Shown: positions 53,980 through 62,573 of the stretch, one piece after another
Position numbering within the stretch: position 1 is the first letter of the stretch
Layout: each line of letters opens with the position of its first letter
NCBI GenBank assembly: GCA_964292695.1
Contig: CAXYWB010000004.1
Location: 5,280 to 69,279, forward strand
Length of the DNA stretch: 64,000 nucleotides
Origin: UPXZ01 sp018055865
Lineage (GTDB): Bacteria > Bacteroidota > Bacteroidia > Bacteroidales > Paludibacteraceae
Direction of reading: 5' to 3'
Program-made: the position numbers and the translations under genes
The notes under the pieces: generated by a model
What the model was told of the DNA's origin: nothing
The model's database searches: none
What the model saw: only the letters and a program-made list of their open reading frames with translations

Positions 53980-55767
53980 ATGAATAAGATACGAAATTTT
54001 TGCATCATAGCACATATTGACCATGGTAAAAGTACCCTTGCCGACCGTCTGCTTGAAAATACGCAGACCGTTTTCGGTAAGGAAATGCAGGCACAGATAC
54101 TTGACAACATGGATCTGGAACGTGAACGGGGTATTACCATCAAAAGTCACGCTATACAGATGAAATTTCCATACAAAGACGAGATTTACACGTTCAATCT
54201 GATAGACACTCCGGGACACGTGGATTTTTCCTACGAGGTATCGCGTTCCATAGCTGCCTGCGAAGGGGCTTTGCTTATTATTGATGCAACACAGGGCATT
54301 CAGGCACAGACAATATCCAATCTCTATATGGCCATCGAGCACGACCTGGAAATAATTCCGGTGATGAATAAAATGGATATGGACAGCGCTATGCCCGAAG
54401 AAGTGGAAGACCAAATAGTTGATTTACTGGGTTGTAAACCGGAAGAAATCATACGGGCCAGCGGAAAAACGGGGATGGGAATTGATGAAATTCTGGTTGC
54501 AATCGCTGAACGAATTCCGGCTCCAAAGGGCAATCCCGATGCACCGCTTCAGGCGCTGATTTTCGATTCGGTGTTCAATTCATTCCGCGGCATTATTGCC
54601 TACATGAAAATAGAAAACGGAACGATAAAAAAAGGCGATTTGGTGAAATTTGTCAATACCGGTAAAGAGTATAATGCGGATGAAATTGGCATTCTGAAAC
54701 TGGACATGTCGCCCACCGAGACCCTTGAAGCCGGTAATGTTGGGTACATTATTTCGGGAATCAAAACTTCCAAAGAAGTGAAAGTGGGCGATACGATTAC
54801 GCATGTGAAACGCCCTTGTGATAAGGCTATATCGGGTTTTGAGGAAGTAAAACCGATGGTTTTTGCAGGCGTTTACCCCATCGAAGCTGAAGATTTTGAA
54901 GATTTGCGCTCGTCGCTGGAGAAATTGCAGCTGAATGATGCTTCGCTTACATTTGAGCCCGAATCCTCTGTTGCACTCGGTTTTGGTTTTCGATGCGGAT
55001 TTCTGGGATTGCTTCACATGGAAATAATTCAGGAAAGACTGGATCGGGAGTTTGATATGAATGTAATAACCACGGTGCCCAACGTTTCATATAAAGTGCA
55101 TACCAAAAAAGGAGACTTGATAGAAGTACACAATCCTGCCGGACTACCTGATATTATGGCTATCGAAACTATTGAAGAACCCTATATCAGAGCCTCCGTT
55201 ATCACCCGAACAGACTACATAGGACAAATAATGACCCTCTGTCTGGGTAAACGCGGCGAATTGATCAAACAGGAATATGTTTCGGGCAACCGCATTGAGA
55301 TTATTTACGACCTGCCGCTGGGCGAAATCGTTTTTGATTTCTACGATAAACTGAAAAGCATTTCCAAAGGTTACGCTTCATTTGATTATCACATGAATGG
55401 CTGGCGTCCGTCAAAACTTGTGAAACTGGATATTCTGCTGAACGGCGAACCCGTGGATGCTTTGTCATCACTGATACATTTTGATAATGCCACATCGCTC
55501 GGCCGCCGCATGTGTGAGAAGCTGAGCGAACTCATTCCGCGTCAGCAGTTTGATATAGCCGTACAGGCTGCTATCGGCGCCAAAATCATAGCCCGCGAAA
55601 CCATCAAAGCAGTGCGCAAAGACGTGACAGCCAAATGCTACGGTGGCGACGTGACCCGGAAACGAAAATTGCTCGAAAAACAGAAAAAAGGGAAAAAACG
55701 GATGAAACAAATCGGCAATGTTCAGGTCCCACAAAAAGCATTTCTGGCAGTACTGAAACTGGATTAA
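53980..55767 (+). CDS. lepA: Elongation factor 4 (LepA)
   Basis: EF4/LepA is a ribosome-associated GTPase that affects translation initiation and back-translocation. The start at 53980 gives NKIRNFCIIAHIDHGKSTLA and 595 residues; an upstream extension contains a -7-like box (TAATTTTG, 53939-53946). G motifs are AHIDHGKST, RGITIKSH, DTPGH and NKMD. The C-terminal LepA-specific domain is complete, with KKGKKRMKQIGNVQVPQKAF at the end. Confidence 0.98.
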   Translation: MNKIRNFCIIAHIDHGKSTLADRLLENTQTVFGKEMQAQILDNMDLERERGITIKSHAIQMKFPYKDEIYTFNLIDTPGHVDFSYEVSRSIAACEGALLIIDATQGIQAQTISNLYMAIEHDLEIIPVMNKMDMDSAMPEEVEDQIVDLLGCKPEEIIRASGKTGMGIDEILVAIAERIPAPKGNPDAPLQALIFDSVFNSFRGIIAYMKIENGTIKKGDLVKFVNTGKEYNADEIGILKLDMSPTETLEAGNVGYIISGIKTSKEVKVGDTITHVKRPCDKAISGFEEVKPMVFAGVYPIEAEDFEDLRSSLEKLQLNDASLTFEPESSVALGFGFRCGFLGLLHMEIIQERLDREFDMNVITTVPNVSYKVHTKKGDLIEVHNPAGLPDIMAIETIEEPYIRASVITRTDYIGQIMTLCLGKRGELIKQEYVSGNRIEIIYDLPLGEIVFDFYDKLKSISKGYASFDYHMNGWRPSKLVKLDILLNGEPVDALSSLIHFDNATSLGRRMCEKLSELIPRQQFDIAVQAAIGAKIIARETIKAVRKDVTAKCYGGDVTRKRKLLEKQKKGKKRMKQIGNVQVPQKAFLAVLKLD

Positions 55768-55918
55768 TTTTTTTAAAAATACAGGTAACACTCAATTCTA
55801 CCAAACATACGTTGGTTAGTTCTTTTGATGAATTAGAAAAAATAAATATAAAAACAACCCTTAAAGTAATGTTCTGAAATTTTTATCCTGACTTTTTAGA
55901 ATATTTTTAAAAAAATGT

Positions 55919-57217
55919 ATGATAGCACTAATAATTACTGTTTTTGTAATCGGCTATGCTGCCATTGCTTTTGAGCACAACATCAAAATCAATAAAACAG
56001 CTTCGGCTCTGATAACCGGCGTTATCTGCTGGACGATTTATATCTTGTTCAATACCGATACGCATCATGTGAACGAAGAATTATTACTTCATCTGGGCGA
56101 TATATCGAGCATTCTGTTCTTCCTGATGGGAGCCATGACCATTGTTGAGCTCATCGATAGCTACAACGGTTTTGAGGTGATAACCAGTAGAATCACTCAG
56201 ACCAACAAAAAATCTCTTCTGTGGATTATTGGGCTTTTGACGTTCTTCATGTCGGCAATTCTGGACAACCTGACCACTACCATCGTAATGGTTTCGCTTC
56301 TCCGTAAATTGATAAAAGATCACGATACCCGATTATTTTACGTGGGTATAGTGGTGATAGCAGCCAATGCCGGAGGTGCCTGGACACCAATCGGTGATGT
56401 TACAACCACTATGCTTTGGATTGGAGGACAGATTTCTGCTTTCAACATCATGAAAGGGCTTTTCTTACCAAGCTTAGTCAGTCTGGCTGTACCTTTAATT
56501 GTGTTGTCATTCACCATGAAAGGGGATATTATACGCCCGACAGAGGCTAATGAATCGTATAAAATGCTTTCCCGAAACCAACAGGTTTTTGTATTGATTT
56601 TGGGGGTTTCGATGTTGATAATGGTACCAATATTCAAAACATTAACTCATTTACCCCCATTTATGGGTATGATGTTGGGAGTGGGTGTTTTGTGGATAGT
56701 GACAGAAATAATGCACCGTCATCACACCGGAAAGGACGAAGAACATAACAGGAGAACCCTGGTTAGTGTTTTGACCCGAATTGACCTCCCGAGCATTCTT
56801 TTCTTCCTGGGTATATTATTGGCCATTGCCGGTCTCGAAGTTTCGGGTATTCTTGGAAATCTGGCTGTGTACATGGATAAAACAATCGGCAACCTGAATG
56901 CAATCGTTATTTCTATAGGTTTGGCATCTGCTGTGATTGACAATGTGCCGCTGGTAGCTGCTACACAAGGTATGTACTCCATGGTTCAATACCCGATGGA
57001 CCACTACCTGTGGGAATTTCTGGCTTATTGCGCCGGAACGGGTGGAAGTATTCTGATCATCGGTTCGGCTGCCGGAGTTGCTGCCATGGGTATGGAAAAA
57101 ATCAATTTCTTCTGGTATATAAAAAAAATCAGCTGGCTGGCGTTGATAGGATATCTGGCAGGAGCAGCTTTCTATATGCTTGAGTATTATTTTTCACATG
57201 GATCGTTTTATCACTAA
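55919..57217 (+). CDS. nhaD: NhaD family sodium/proton antiporter
   Basis: The 432-residue membrane protein has about 12 helices and NhaD-type motifs: MSAILDNLTTTIVMVSLLRK, ANAGGAWTPIGDVTTTMLWI, SAVIDNVPLVAATQGMYS and the late YCAGTGGSILIIGSAAGVAA. The buried aspartates in ILDN and VIDN are those expected for ion exchange in the ion transporter superfamily. It would expel sodium in exchange for protons. It follows lepA by 151 nt and has no clear promoter of its own. Confidence 0.93.
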   Translation: MIALIITVFVIGYAAIAFEHNIKINKTASALITGVICWTIYILFNTDTHHVNEELLLHLGDISSILFFLMGAMTIVELIDSYNGFEVITSRITQTNKKSLLWIIGLLTFFMSAILDNLTTTIVMVSLLRKLIKDHDTRLFYVGIVVIAANAGGAWTPIGDVTTTMLWIGGQISAFNIMKGLFLPSLVSLAVPLIVLSFTMKGDIIRPTEANESYKMLSRNQQVFVLILGVSMLIMVPIFKTLTHLPPFMGMMLGVGVLWIVTEIMHRHHTGKDEEHNRRTLVSVLTRIDLPSILFFLGILLAIAGLEVSGILGNLAVYMDKTIGNLNAIVISIGLASAVIDNVPLVAATQGMYSMVQYPMDHYLWEFLAYCAGTGGSILIIGSAAGVAAMGMEKINFFWYIKKISWLALIGYLAGAAFYMLEYYFSHGSFYH

Positions 57218-57221
57218 AAAA

Positions 57222-57261
57222 TAAAAAAAACGGCTGTCGGTTGAAAAAGGCAGCCTTTTTT
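57222..57261 (+). terminator. Possible terminator after nhaD
   Basis: GGCTG (57231-57235) pairs with CAGCC (57251-57255) around a loop of about 15 nt, followed by six T residues; A-rich sequence precedes the stem. Confidence 0.5.
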
Positions 57262-57294
57262 GTGTATGAATTGAATACTTTTGTATTAAGCATA

Positions 57295-58626
57295 ATGAAC
57301 TCATTGTATTCCAATAAAAAAATATTTCAGGTAACCTACCCCATTTTCCTTACGTTGATTGCTCAAAACATAGTCAACGTAACCGATACGGCTTTTCTCG
57401 GGCGTGTAAGTGAAATAGCGCTGGGAGCTTCGGCTATCGGCGGGGTATTTTACATTGCCATCTATTTTGTTGGTTTTGGTTTCAGCCAGGGGGCACAAAT
57501 AATGATTGCCCGCCGAAACGGTGAGAAAAACTACGGTCAGATAGGTTCGATTTTCAACAATGCGCTGGTATTCAATTTTCTGATTGCCACAATAATATTC
57601 ACACTATCTTTATTTTTTATTCCGGATTTGATGCGGTATCTGGTTCATTCCGACCGCATTTATCAGGCTTCAATCGAATTCCTGAACTGGCGTATTTACG
57701 GATTTTTCTTTTCGTTCCTCAACGTGACTTTTCGTGCTTTTTTTGTTGGCATTACGCGCACAAAAGTGCTGACTGTATCGGCTGTGATTACTGCCCTTAC
57801 CAATATTATTCTCGACTATCTGCTTATTTTCGGCAAATTCGGCTTTCCGAAATGGGGCATTGAAGGAGCCGCCATAGCATCTACTGCAGCCGAAGCAACT
57901 ACGTTGATTTATTTCATTATCGTCACCTTGAAGCAGGACGATAAACACATTTTCAATTTATTCAAGTTCAACAATATTGATTTTCAGACTGTTGGAAAAA
58001 TACTGAGTTTGTCAGTTTTCATTATGTTTCAGTATTTTATTTCCATTTCTACCTGGTTTATGTTTTTTATATTTATCGAACGGCTTGGTGAGCGGCCTCT
58101 GGCAGTAACCAATATCGGACGCAGTTTATATATACTCCTGATGATACCCGGTTCGGCACTTTCCACTACAGTCAATACCCTGGTAAGCAATATGATAGGA
58201 GAAGGTCACAAAGAGCAGGTTATTCCTTTCATGATGAAAATACTGAAGATTGTTCTTGTGATTTTGCTTCCGCTGATGGTTTTCACATTCGCTTTTCCGG
58301 AACTTTTTGCACGTATTTATACCAATAATCCGGAACTTGTAACCGCCACTATTCCCACTATGCGGGTAGTTTCTGTGGCAATGGTTTTTTGCGGTGTCGG
58401 CAGTATTCTGTTCAGCGTTATCTCAGGCACTGGCAATACTAAATCCGCATTTATTATTGAATTTATCACCCTGTTTTTTTACATTGTATATGTTTATTAT
58501 ACAGCCGTAGTTCTTCAAACTTCGGTTGAAATTGTCTGGATGTCGGAATTTGTGTACTGGACTGTAATCGGGCTGATGGCATATTGGTATCTGATGAAAG
58601 GTAACTGGCGAAAGAAAGAAATTTGA
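57295..58626 (+). CDS. MATE family efflux transporter
   Basis: From ATG 57295 the protein has 443 residues and 12 predicted helices in two MatE halves. The N-terminal helix VTYPIFLTLIAQNIVNVTDT and GFSQGAQIMIARRNGEKNYG are typical of the NorM/DinF-like group; the second half includes MIPGSALSTTVNTLVSNMIG and RVVSVAMVFCGVGSILFSV. Such carriers expel cationic drugs or metabolites using sodium or proton gradients. The neighbouring sodium antiporter may be coincidence. A -7-like TACTTTTG (57276-57283) precedes the start by 11 nt. Confidence 0.92.
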   Translation: MNSLYSNKKIFQVTYPIFLTLIAQNIVNVTDTAFLGRVSEIALGASAIGGVFYIAIYFVGFGFSQGAQIMIARRNGEKNYGQIGSIFNNALVFNFLIATIIFTLSLFFIPDLMRYLVHSDRIYQASIEFLNWRIYGFFFSFLNVTFRAFFVGITRTKVLTVSAVITALTNIILDYLLIFGKFGFPKWGIEGAAIASTAAEATTLIYFIIVTLKQDDKHIFNLFKFNNIDFQTVGKILSLSVFIMFQYFISISTWFMFFIFIERLGERPLAVTNIGRSLYILLMIPGSALSTTVNTLVSNMIGEGHKEQVIPFMMKILKIVLVILLPLMVFTFAFPELFARIYTNNPELVTATIPTMRVVSVAMVFCGVGSILFSVISGTGNTKSAFIIEFITLFFYIVYVYYTAVVLQTSVEIVWMSEFVYWTVIGLMAYWYLMKGNWRKKEI

Positions 58627-58627
58627 T

Positions 58628-58635
58628 TATCTTTG
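58628..58635 (+). promoter_or_regulatory. -7 box of the 91-residue membrane protein gene
   Basis: TATCTTTG, starting 1 nt after the MATE stop codon and 29 nt before the next ATG. A good -33 TTTG is missing. Confidence 0.5.
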
Positions 58636-58664
58636 TCTGACTTGAAAATTGATAAATTGTTATT

Positions 58665-58940
58665 ATGAAGAAATCAATCCTGATTTTAGTGTACATTTTA
58701 TTGATTGCAGGAATTATTTTAGGTGTCTTAGGAGCTGTAAATAAAATCTCAACCTATTATTATCAGGCAGGAGTTTCCATGTTTTCCATAGGTTGGATGA
58801 TTGTTTTTTTCGATATTATGAAGAATAAAATATATAATAAACAATTCTGGGTTCTTTCTATGTTTTTTGTGATGCCGGTTACGCCAATTATTTATCTTAT
58901 CCGGAGAAAAAAACTAATTTCTAACGAAAAAATAAAATAA
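58665..58940 (+). CDS. Small hydrophobic membrane protein, unknown function
   Basis: A 91-residue protein with three predicted membrane helices: SILILVYILLIAGIILGVLG, then YYQAGVSMFSIGWMIVFFDI, then FWVLSMFFVMPVTPIIYLI, followed by a basic end (RRKKLISNEKIK). I do not recognise a family. It follows the MATE gene by 38 nt but has its own -7 box. The start ATG at 58665 is supported by the position of the box. Confidence 0.7.
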   Translation: MKKSILILVYILLIAGIILGVLGAVNKISTYYYQAGVSMFSIGWMIVFFDIMKNKIYNKQFWVLSMFFVMPVTPIIYLIRRKKLISNEKIK

Positions 58941-58979
58941 ACAATTTCCTGATTTTTTTTTTACTTAAAAAACAAACAA

Positions 58980-59016
58980 TAAAAAGATGCATCCATTAAA
59001 TGTGTCTTTTTTTGTA
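58980..59016 (+). terminator. Possible terminator upstream of hutH
   Basis: AAAAAGATGCAT (58981-58992) pairs imperfectly with ATGTGTCTTTTT (59000-59011), followed by more T residues. Two mismatches lower the confidence. Confidence 0.45.
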
Positions 59017-59023
59017 TTTTAAA

Positions 59024-59054
59024 TTTTAAGCCAAAAAGAATTTAATTATATTTG
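59024..59054 (+). promoter_or_regulatory. Probable promoter of the hut genes
   Basis: TATATTTG at 59047-59054 with a TTTT -33 region (59024-59027) 19 nt upstream. The leader to the hutH ATG would be about 57 nt. Confidence 0.5.
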
Positions 59055-59117
59055 CATTTATATTGAATGAATATTCCTATTTGTTAATATGGTATTTAAT
59101 TAAAAAGCTGATACAGA

Positions 59118-60701
59118 ATGAAAAACAACAATAAGCACAACGGATTTTGCTACGGCGAAGACTTCCTGACCATAGGCACGGCGCTAAAACTTGCCCGCAA
59201 CGAAATAAAAGGAGAACTCACTCCTGAAACCATCTCCCGTGTACGTGCTAACCGCGACGTGGTGCAGAATATTGTGCGCAAACAAAAAGTGGTGTACGGC
59301 ATCAATACCGGTTTCGGACCGCTGTGTACTACCCTGATTGGAAAAGAAGATACGCAAAAACTGCAATACAACCTGCTGATGAGCCACAGCGTGGGCGTTG
59401 GCAATCTCATCGACCCGGAAATTGCCAAACTGATGCTGATACTGAAACTTCATGCCCTTTGTAAAGGTTATTCGGGAATTGCCGTAGAGACTGTTGAGCG
59501 GATCATGTGGCATATCGAAAACGATGTAATCCCTCTTGTACCCGAACAGGGCTCTGTGGGCGCATCGGGTGATCTGGCACCACTTTCACACCTGTTTCTG
59601 CCACTTATTGGCATGGGAAAAGTGTGGTATAAAGATGAGCAGTTTCCGGCCGAAGAGGTTTTGAGAAAACTGAAAATGAAACCGGTTGAGCTCGGACCGA
59701 AGGAAGGGCTGGCGCTGATAAACGGCACGCAGTTTATGGCTGCTCACGCGGTGATTTTGCTCGAAAAATTCCAGAACTGCCTGGATCATGCCGACCTTAT
59801 TGCCGCTATGAACCTCGAAGCCATGATGGGCTCCATCAAACCTTTTGATGAAGAATTACACAGTCTTCGTCCGTATGCAGGCAGCGTGTACGTGGCTTCG
59901 CGTATGCGGAGTCTGCTGGCACATTCGCAAATTGTGAAGTCGCACAAAAAATGCAGCCGCGTTCAGGATCCTTACTCGCTCCGCTGTATTCCTCAGGTAC
60001 ACGGTGCTTCGCGCAATGCCTGGCTTCACCTGAAAGAAACAATATTAACCGAAATAAATTCCGTAACGGATAATCCGATTATTTTTTCGGAAGATAAAAC
60101 CATCAGTGGAGGACATTTTCACGGCGAACCCATCGCCCTGCCCATCGATTATGCCGGATTGGCAGCTTCCGAACTGGGCAATATTTCCGACCGGCGTGTG
60201 TATCTTTCCATGATGGAGAGCGTTCCGGGTTTGCCCAAATTGTTGATGGAACATACGGGACTGAATTCCGGATTTATGATATTGCAGTACAGCACAGCTG
60301 CATTGGCAAGCGAAAATAAATCGTTGTGTTTTCCGGCAAGTGCCGATAGCATTCCCACTTCGCTCGGGCAGGAAGATCACGTGAGTATGGGTTCTATTGC
60401 AGTGCGCAAAAGTCTCCGGATTGTCGAAAATCTGGAAAAAATTCTGGGTATCGAAATGATGTGTGCCGCACAGGGATTTGATTTCCGCAAACCAATGAAA
60501 TCCAATATCTTGCTGGATGATATGCACGATTTAATCCGTGAACATATCCCTTTTGCCGATACAGACCGGGTTTTCTCCGATGATATTGAGAAAGTCATCA
60601 AACTGCTGCAATCGAAGGAAATTATCAAACGACTTAACGAAACAGCCAGAAAACATCACATTCATCTAAAAAATGAAGATCATGAAATATTTGGAATATA
60701 G
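59118..60701 (+). CDS. hutH: Histidine ammonia-lyase
   Basis: HutH removes ammonia from histidine to give urocanate, the first step of histidine breakdown. The 527-residue protein has the A-S-G triad (residues 149-151, in GSVGASGDLAPLSHL) that cyclises to the MIO cofactor, plus YGINTGFGPL, the NGTQFMAAH segment, and QDPYSLRCIPQVHG. The first residues (KNNNKHNGF) are an A/T-rich extension. The stop is followed after only 2 nt by a GC-rich palindromic repeat. It is the first of three collinear hut genes. Confidence 0.97.
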   Translation: MKNNNKHNGFCYGEDFLTIGTALKLARNEIKGELTPETISRVRANRDVVQNIVRKQKVVYGINTGFGPLCTTLIGKEDTQKLQYNLLMSHSVGVGNLIDPEIAKLMLILKLHALCKGYSGIAVETVERIMWHIENDVIPLVPEQGSVGASGDLAPLSHLFLPLIGMGKVWYKDEQFPAEEVLRKLKMKPVELGPKEGLALINGTQFMAAHAVILLEKFQNCLDHADLIAAMNLEAMMGSIKPFDEELHSLRPYAGSVYVASRMRSLLAHSQIVKSHKKCSRVQDPYSLRCIPQVHGASRNAWLHLKETILTEINSVTDNPIIFSEDKTISGGHFHGEPIALPIDYAGLAASELGNISDRRVYLSMMESVPGLPKLLMEHTGLNSGFMILQYSTAALASENKSLCFPASADSIPTSLGQEDHVSMGSIAVRKSLRIVENLEKILGIEMMCAAQGFDFRKPMKSNILLDDMHDLIREHIPFADTDRVFSDDIEKVIKLLQSKEIIKRLNETARKHHIHLKNEDHEIFGI

Positions 60702-60703
60702 TT

Positions 60704-60729
60704 GCTCCCTAACCCCCTAAAGGGGGAAT
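60704..60729 (+). repeat. GC-rich palindromic repeat, forward copy 1
   Basis: GCTCCCTAACCCCCTAAAGG followed by GGGAAT. The core CCCCCTAAAGGGGG is a perfect palindromic hairpin. The copy lies 2 nt after the hutH stop and is inverted relative to the copy at 60814. Confidence 0.88.
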
Positions 60730-60813
60730 AATCCGAGATATTTTGATTTTTATAGTGAAAATAAAACATCAATATTGTTAAAAATAGATTTCGCATTCCC
60801 TCTGCGATATATA
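60730..60813. other. Spacer between inverted repeat copies 1 and 2
   Basis: An 84-nt A/T-rich stretch with a small hairpin TCGCA/TGCGA (60791-60807). With the flanking copies it could form one long stem-loop between hutH and hutU. Confidence 0.5.
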
Positions 60814-60840
60814 ATTCCCCCTTTAGGGGGTTAGGGGGCA
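60814..60840 (-). repeat. GC-rich palindromic repeat, reverse copy 2
   Basis: ATTCCCCCTTTAGGGGGTTA followed by GGGGGCA, the reverse complement of the forward form. It ends 6 nt before the hutU start codon, so it occupies the place of a ribosome landing site. Confidence 0.88.
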
Positions 60841-60846
60841 GATATT

Positions 60847-62508
60847 ATGAACTACACTGAATTTATTGAAACCTTTGCTTCTCATCCACATTACCGGGCA
60901 CCCCGCGGATGTGAACTGCACGCAAAAAGCTGGCAAACGGAAGCACCGCTGCGCATGTTGCTCAACAATCTTGACCGTGAAGTGGCCGAAGATCCTGCCA
61001 ATCTGATTGTTTACGGTGGTACGGGACAAGCTGCCCGAAATGTACAGGCTGTGCAAGACATCATCCGTTATTTGCTGGAACTGGATGAAAATCATTCGTT
61101 GCTTGTACAATCCGGAAAACCGATCGGACTTGTACGTACACATCCACAAGCACCCCGAGTGCTGATTGCCAACAGCAACCTGGTTCCGGCCTGGGCTACC
61201 TGGGAGCATTTTGAAGAATTAAAATCGCGCGGACTAATGATGTACGGACAAATGACTGCCGGAAGCTGGATTTACATTGGTTCGCAGGGCATTTTGCAGG
61301 GAACATACGAAACTTTTGCCGAAGCGGGAAGGAAATTCTTCAATGGCGACTTGAAGCACCGCTGGATTTGTTCCGGTGGAATGGGCGGAATGAGTGGCGC
61401 TCAACCTCTGGCTGCAACAATGGCAGGCGCTGCATTTCTTGGAGTGGATATTGACCCCGAACGAATAAAAAAACGACTGGAAACACGTTACGTCGATAAG
61501 ATGACTTACAGTTACGACGAAGCAGTTGTGTGGTTGAAAGAGGCTGTTGAAAAAGGGGAAAATACTTCCATTGGGTTGGTAGGCGATATTGGCGACACGC
61601 TCGAAAAGTTGCTGAAAGACGGTTTAATTCCCGATATATTGACCGATCAGACATCGGCGCACGATCCATTGAACGGCTATGTCCCCAACGGACTAACGTT
61701 GGAAGTAGCACTGGAATTGAGAAAAACAAATCCTGAAGAATACAAAAACCGTTCGTTGAAAAGTATGGCTCGCCACGTCGGCTTTATGCTCGAAATGCAA
61801 AAACGGGGATCCGTAACATTTGATTATGGAAATAATCTGCGCGAATTTGCCCGCCAGGGCGGCTGCGAAAATGCATTCGGTTTTGAGGGCTTTGTACCGA
61901 AATTTATTCGTCCGCTTTTCTGCGATGGAAAAGGTCCGTTCCGATGGGCAGCACTTTCCGGCGATCCGGAAGATATTTTCACCACCGACCGGGCCTTGAT
62001 GGAACTATTCCCGGAAAATGCTCATCTGATAAAGTGGCTCAACGAAGCTCAGCAGAAAGTTGCTTTTCAGGGCTTGCCGAGTCGTATTTGCTGGCTGGGT
62101 ATGGGCGAACGTGAAAAAGCGGGACTGCTCTTCAATCAGCTGGTTCGCGATGGAAAGGTGAAAGCACCGATTGTGATTGGTCGGGATCATTTGGATTGCG
62201 GTTCGGTAGCTTCACCCAACCGGGAAACCGAAGGCATGCTCGATGGATCGGATGCCGTTTCGGACTGGCCATTGCTGAATTTAATGGCTAACACAGCCGG
62301 TGGTGCCACGTGGGTTTCGTTTCATCACGGTGGCGGCGTAGGAATTGGATATTCGCAGCATGCGGGAATGGTGGTTGTAGCCGATGGCACCGAACGGGCT
62401 GACGAATGTTTGCGCCGCGTGTTGTTCAATGATCCTGCAATGGGAATTTACCGGCATGCAGATGCCGGATATGAAGAAGCGAAAAAACACTGCCCCCTAA
62501 CCCCCTAA
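60847..62508 (+). CDS. hutU: Urocanate hydratase, last residues encoded by a repeat
   Basis: HutU hydrates urocanate to imidazolone propionate using bound NAD. The 553-residue protein has family segments YRAPRGCELHAKSWQTEAPL, YGGTGQAARN, GGMGGMSGAQPLAATMAGA, DQTSAHDPLNGYVP and NTAGGATWVSFHHGGGVGIG; the conserved cysteine region is GRDHLDCGSVASPNRET. The end is odd: after HADAGYEEAKK the chain reads HCPLTP and stops, and these last codons and the stop lie inside a GC-rich palindrome (62492-62518). Homologs usually continue about nine residues with a KGIxMPM-like tail, so the insertion has replaced the C-terminus. The core enzyme should still function. Confidence 0.96.
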   Translation: MNYTEFIETFASHPHYRAPRGCELHAKSWQTEAPLRMLLNNLDREVAEDPANLIVYGGTGQAARNVQAVQDIIRYLLELDENHSLLVQSGKPIGLVRTHPQAPRVLIANSNLVPAWATWEHFEELKSRGLMMYGQMTAGSWIYIGSQGILQGTYETFAEAGRKFFNGDLKHRWICSGGMGGMSGAQPLAATMAGAAFLGVDIDPERIKKRLETRYVDKMTYSYDEAVVWLKEAVEKGENTSIGLVGDIGDTLEKLLKDGLIPDILTDQTSAHDPLNGYVPNGLTLEVALELRKTNPEEYKNRSLKSMARHVGFMLEMQKRGSVTFDYGNNLREFARQGGCENAFGFEGFVPKFIRPLFCDGKGPFRWAALSGDPEDIFTTDRALMELFPENAHLIKWLNEAQQKVAFQGLPSRICWLGMGEREKAGLLFNQLVRDGKVKAPIVIGRDHLDCGSVASPNRETEGMLDGSDAVSDWPLLNLMANTAGGATWVSFHHGGGVGIGYSQHAGMVVVADGTERADECLRRVLFNDPAMGIYRHADAGYEEAKKHCPLTP

Positions 62509-62518
62509 AGGGGGAATT
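62492..62518 (+). repeat. GC-rich palindromic repeat, forward copy 3, overlapping the end of hutU
   Basis: GCCCCCTAACCCCCTAAAGG followed by GGGAATT. Its first TAA in the hutU frame is the hutU stop codon, so the repeat supplies both the terminal residues and the stop. Confidence 0.9.
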
Positions 62519-62523
62519 TAGGG

Positions 62524-62562
62524 ACACGGATTGCACAGATTTAACAATTTTACACCGATTTT
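62524..62562. repeat. Degenerate 10-11 nt tandem motif (ACACGGATT type)
   Basis: ACACGGATTG, CACAGATTTA, ACAATTTTAC and ACCGATTTT follow each other with a period of about 10-11 nt. A similar array lies at 63866-63930, in the same position relative to the GC-rich palindromes. Confidence 0.55.
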
Positions 62563-62573
62563 CTTAAATACAG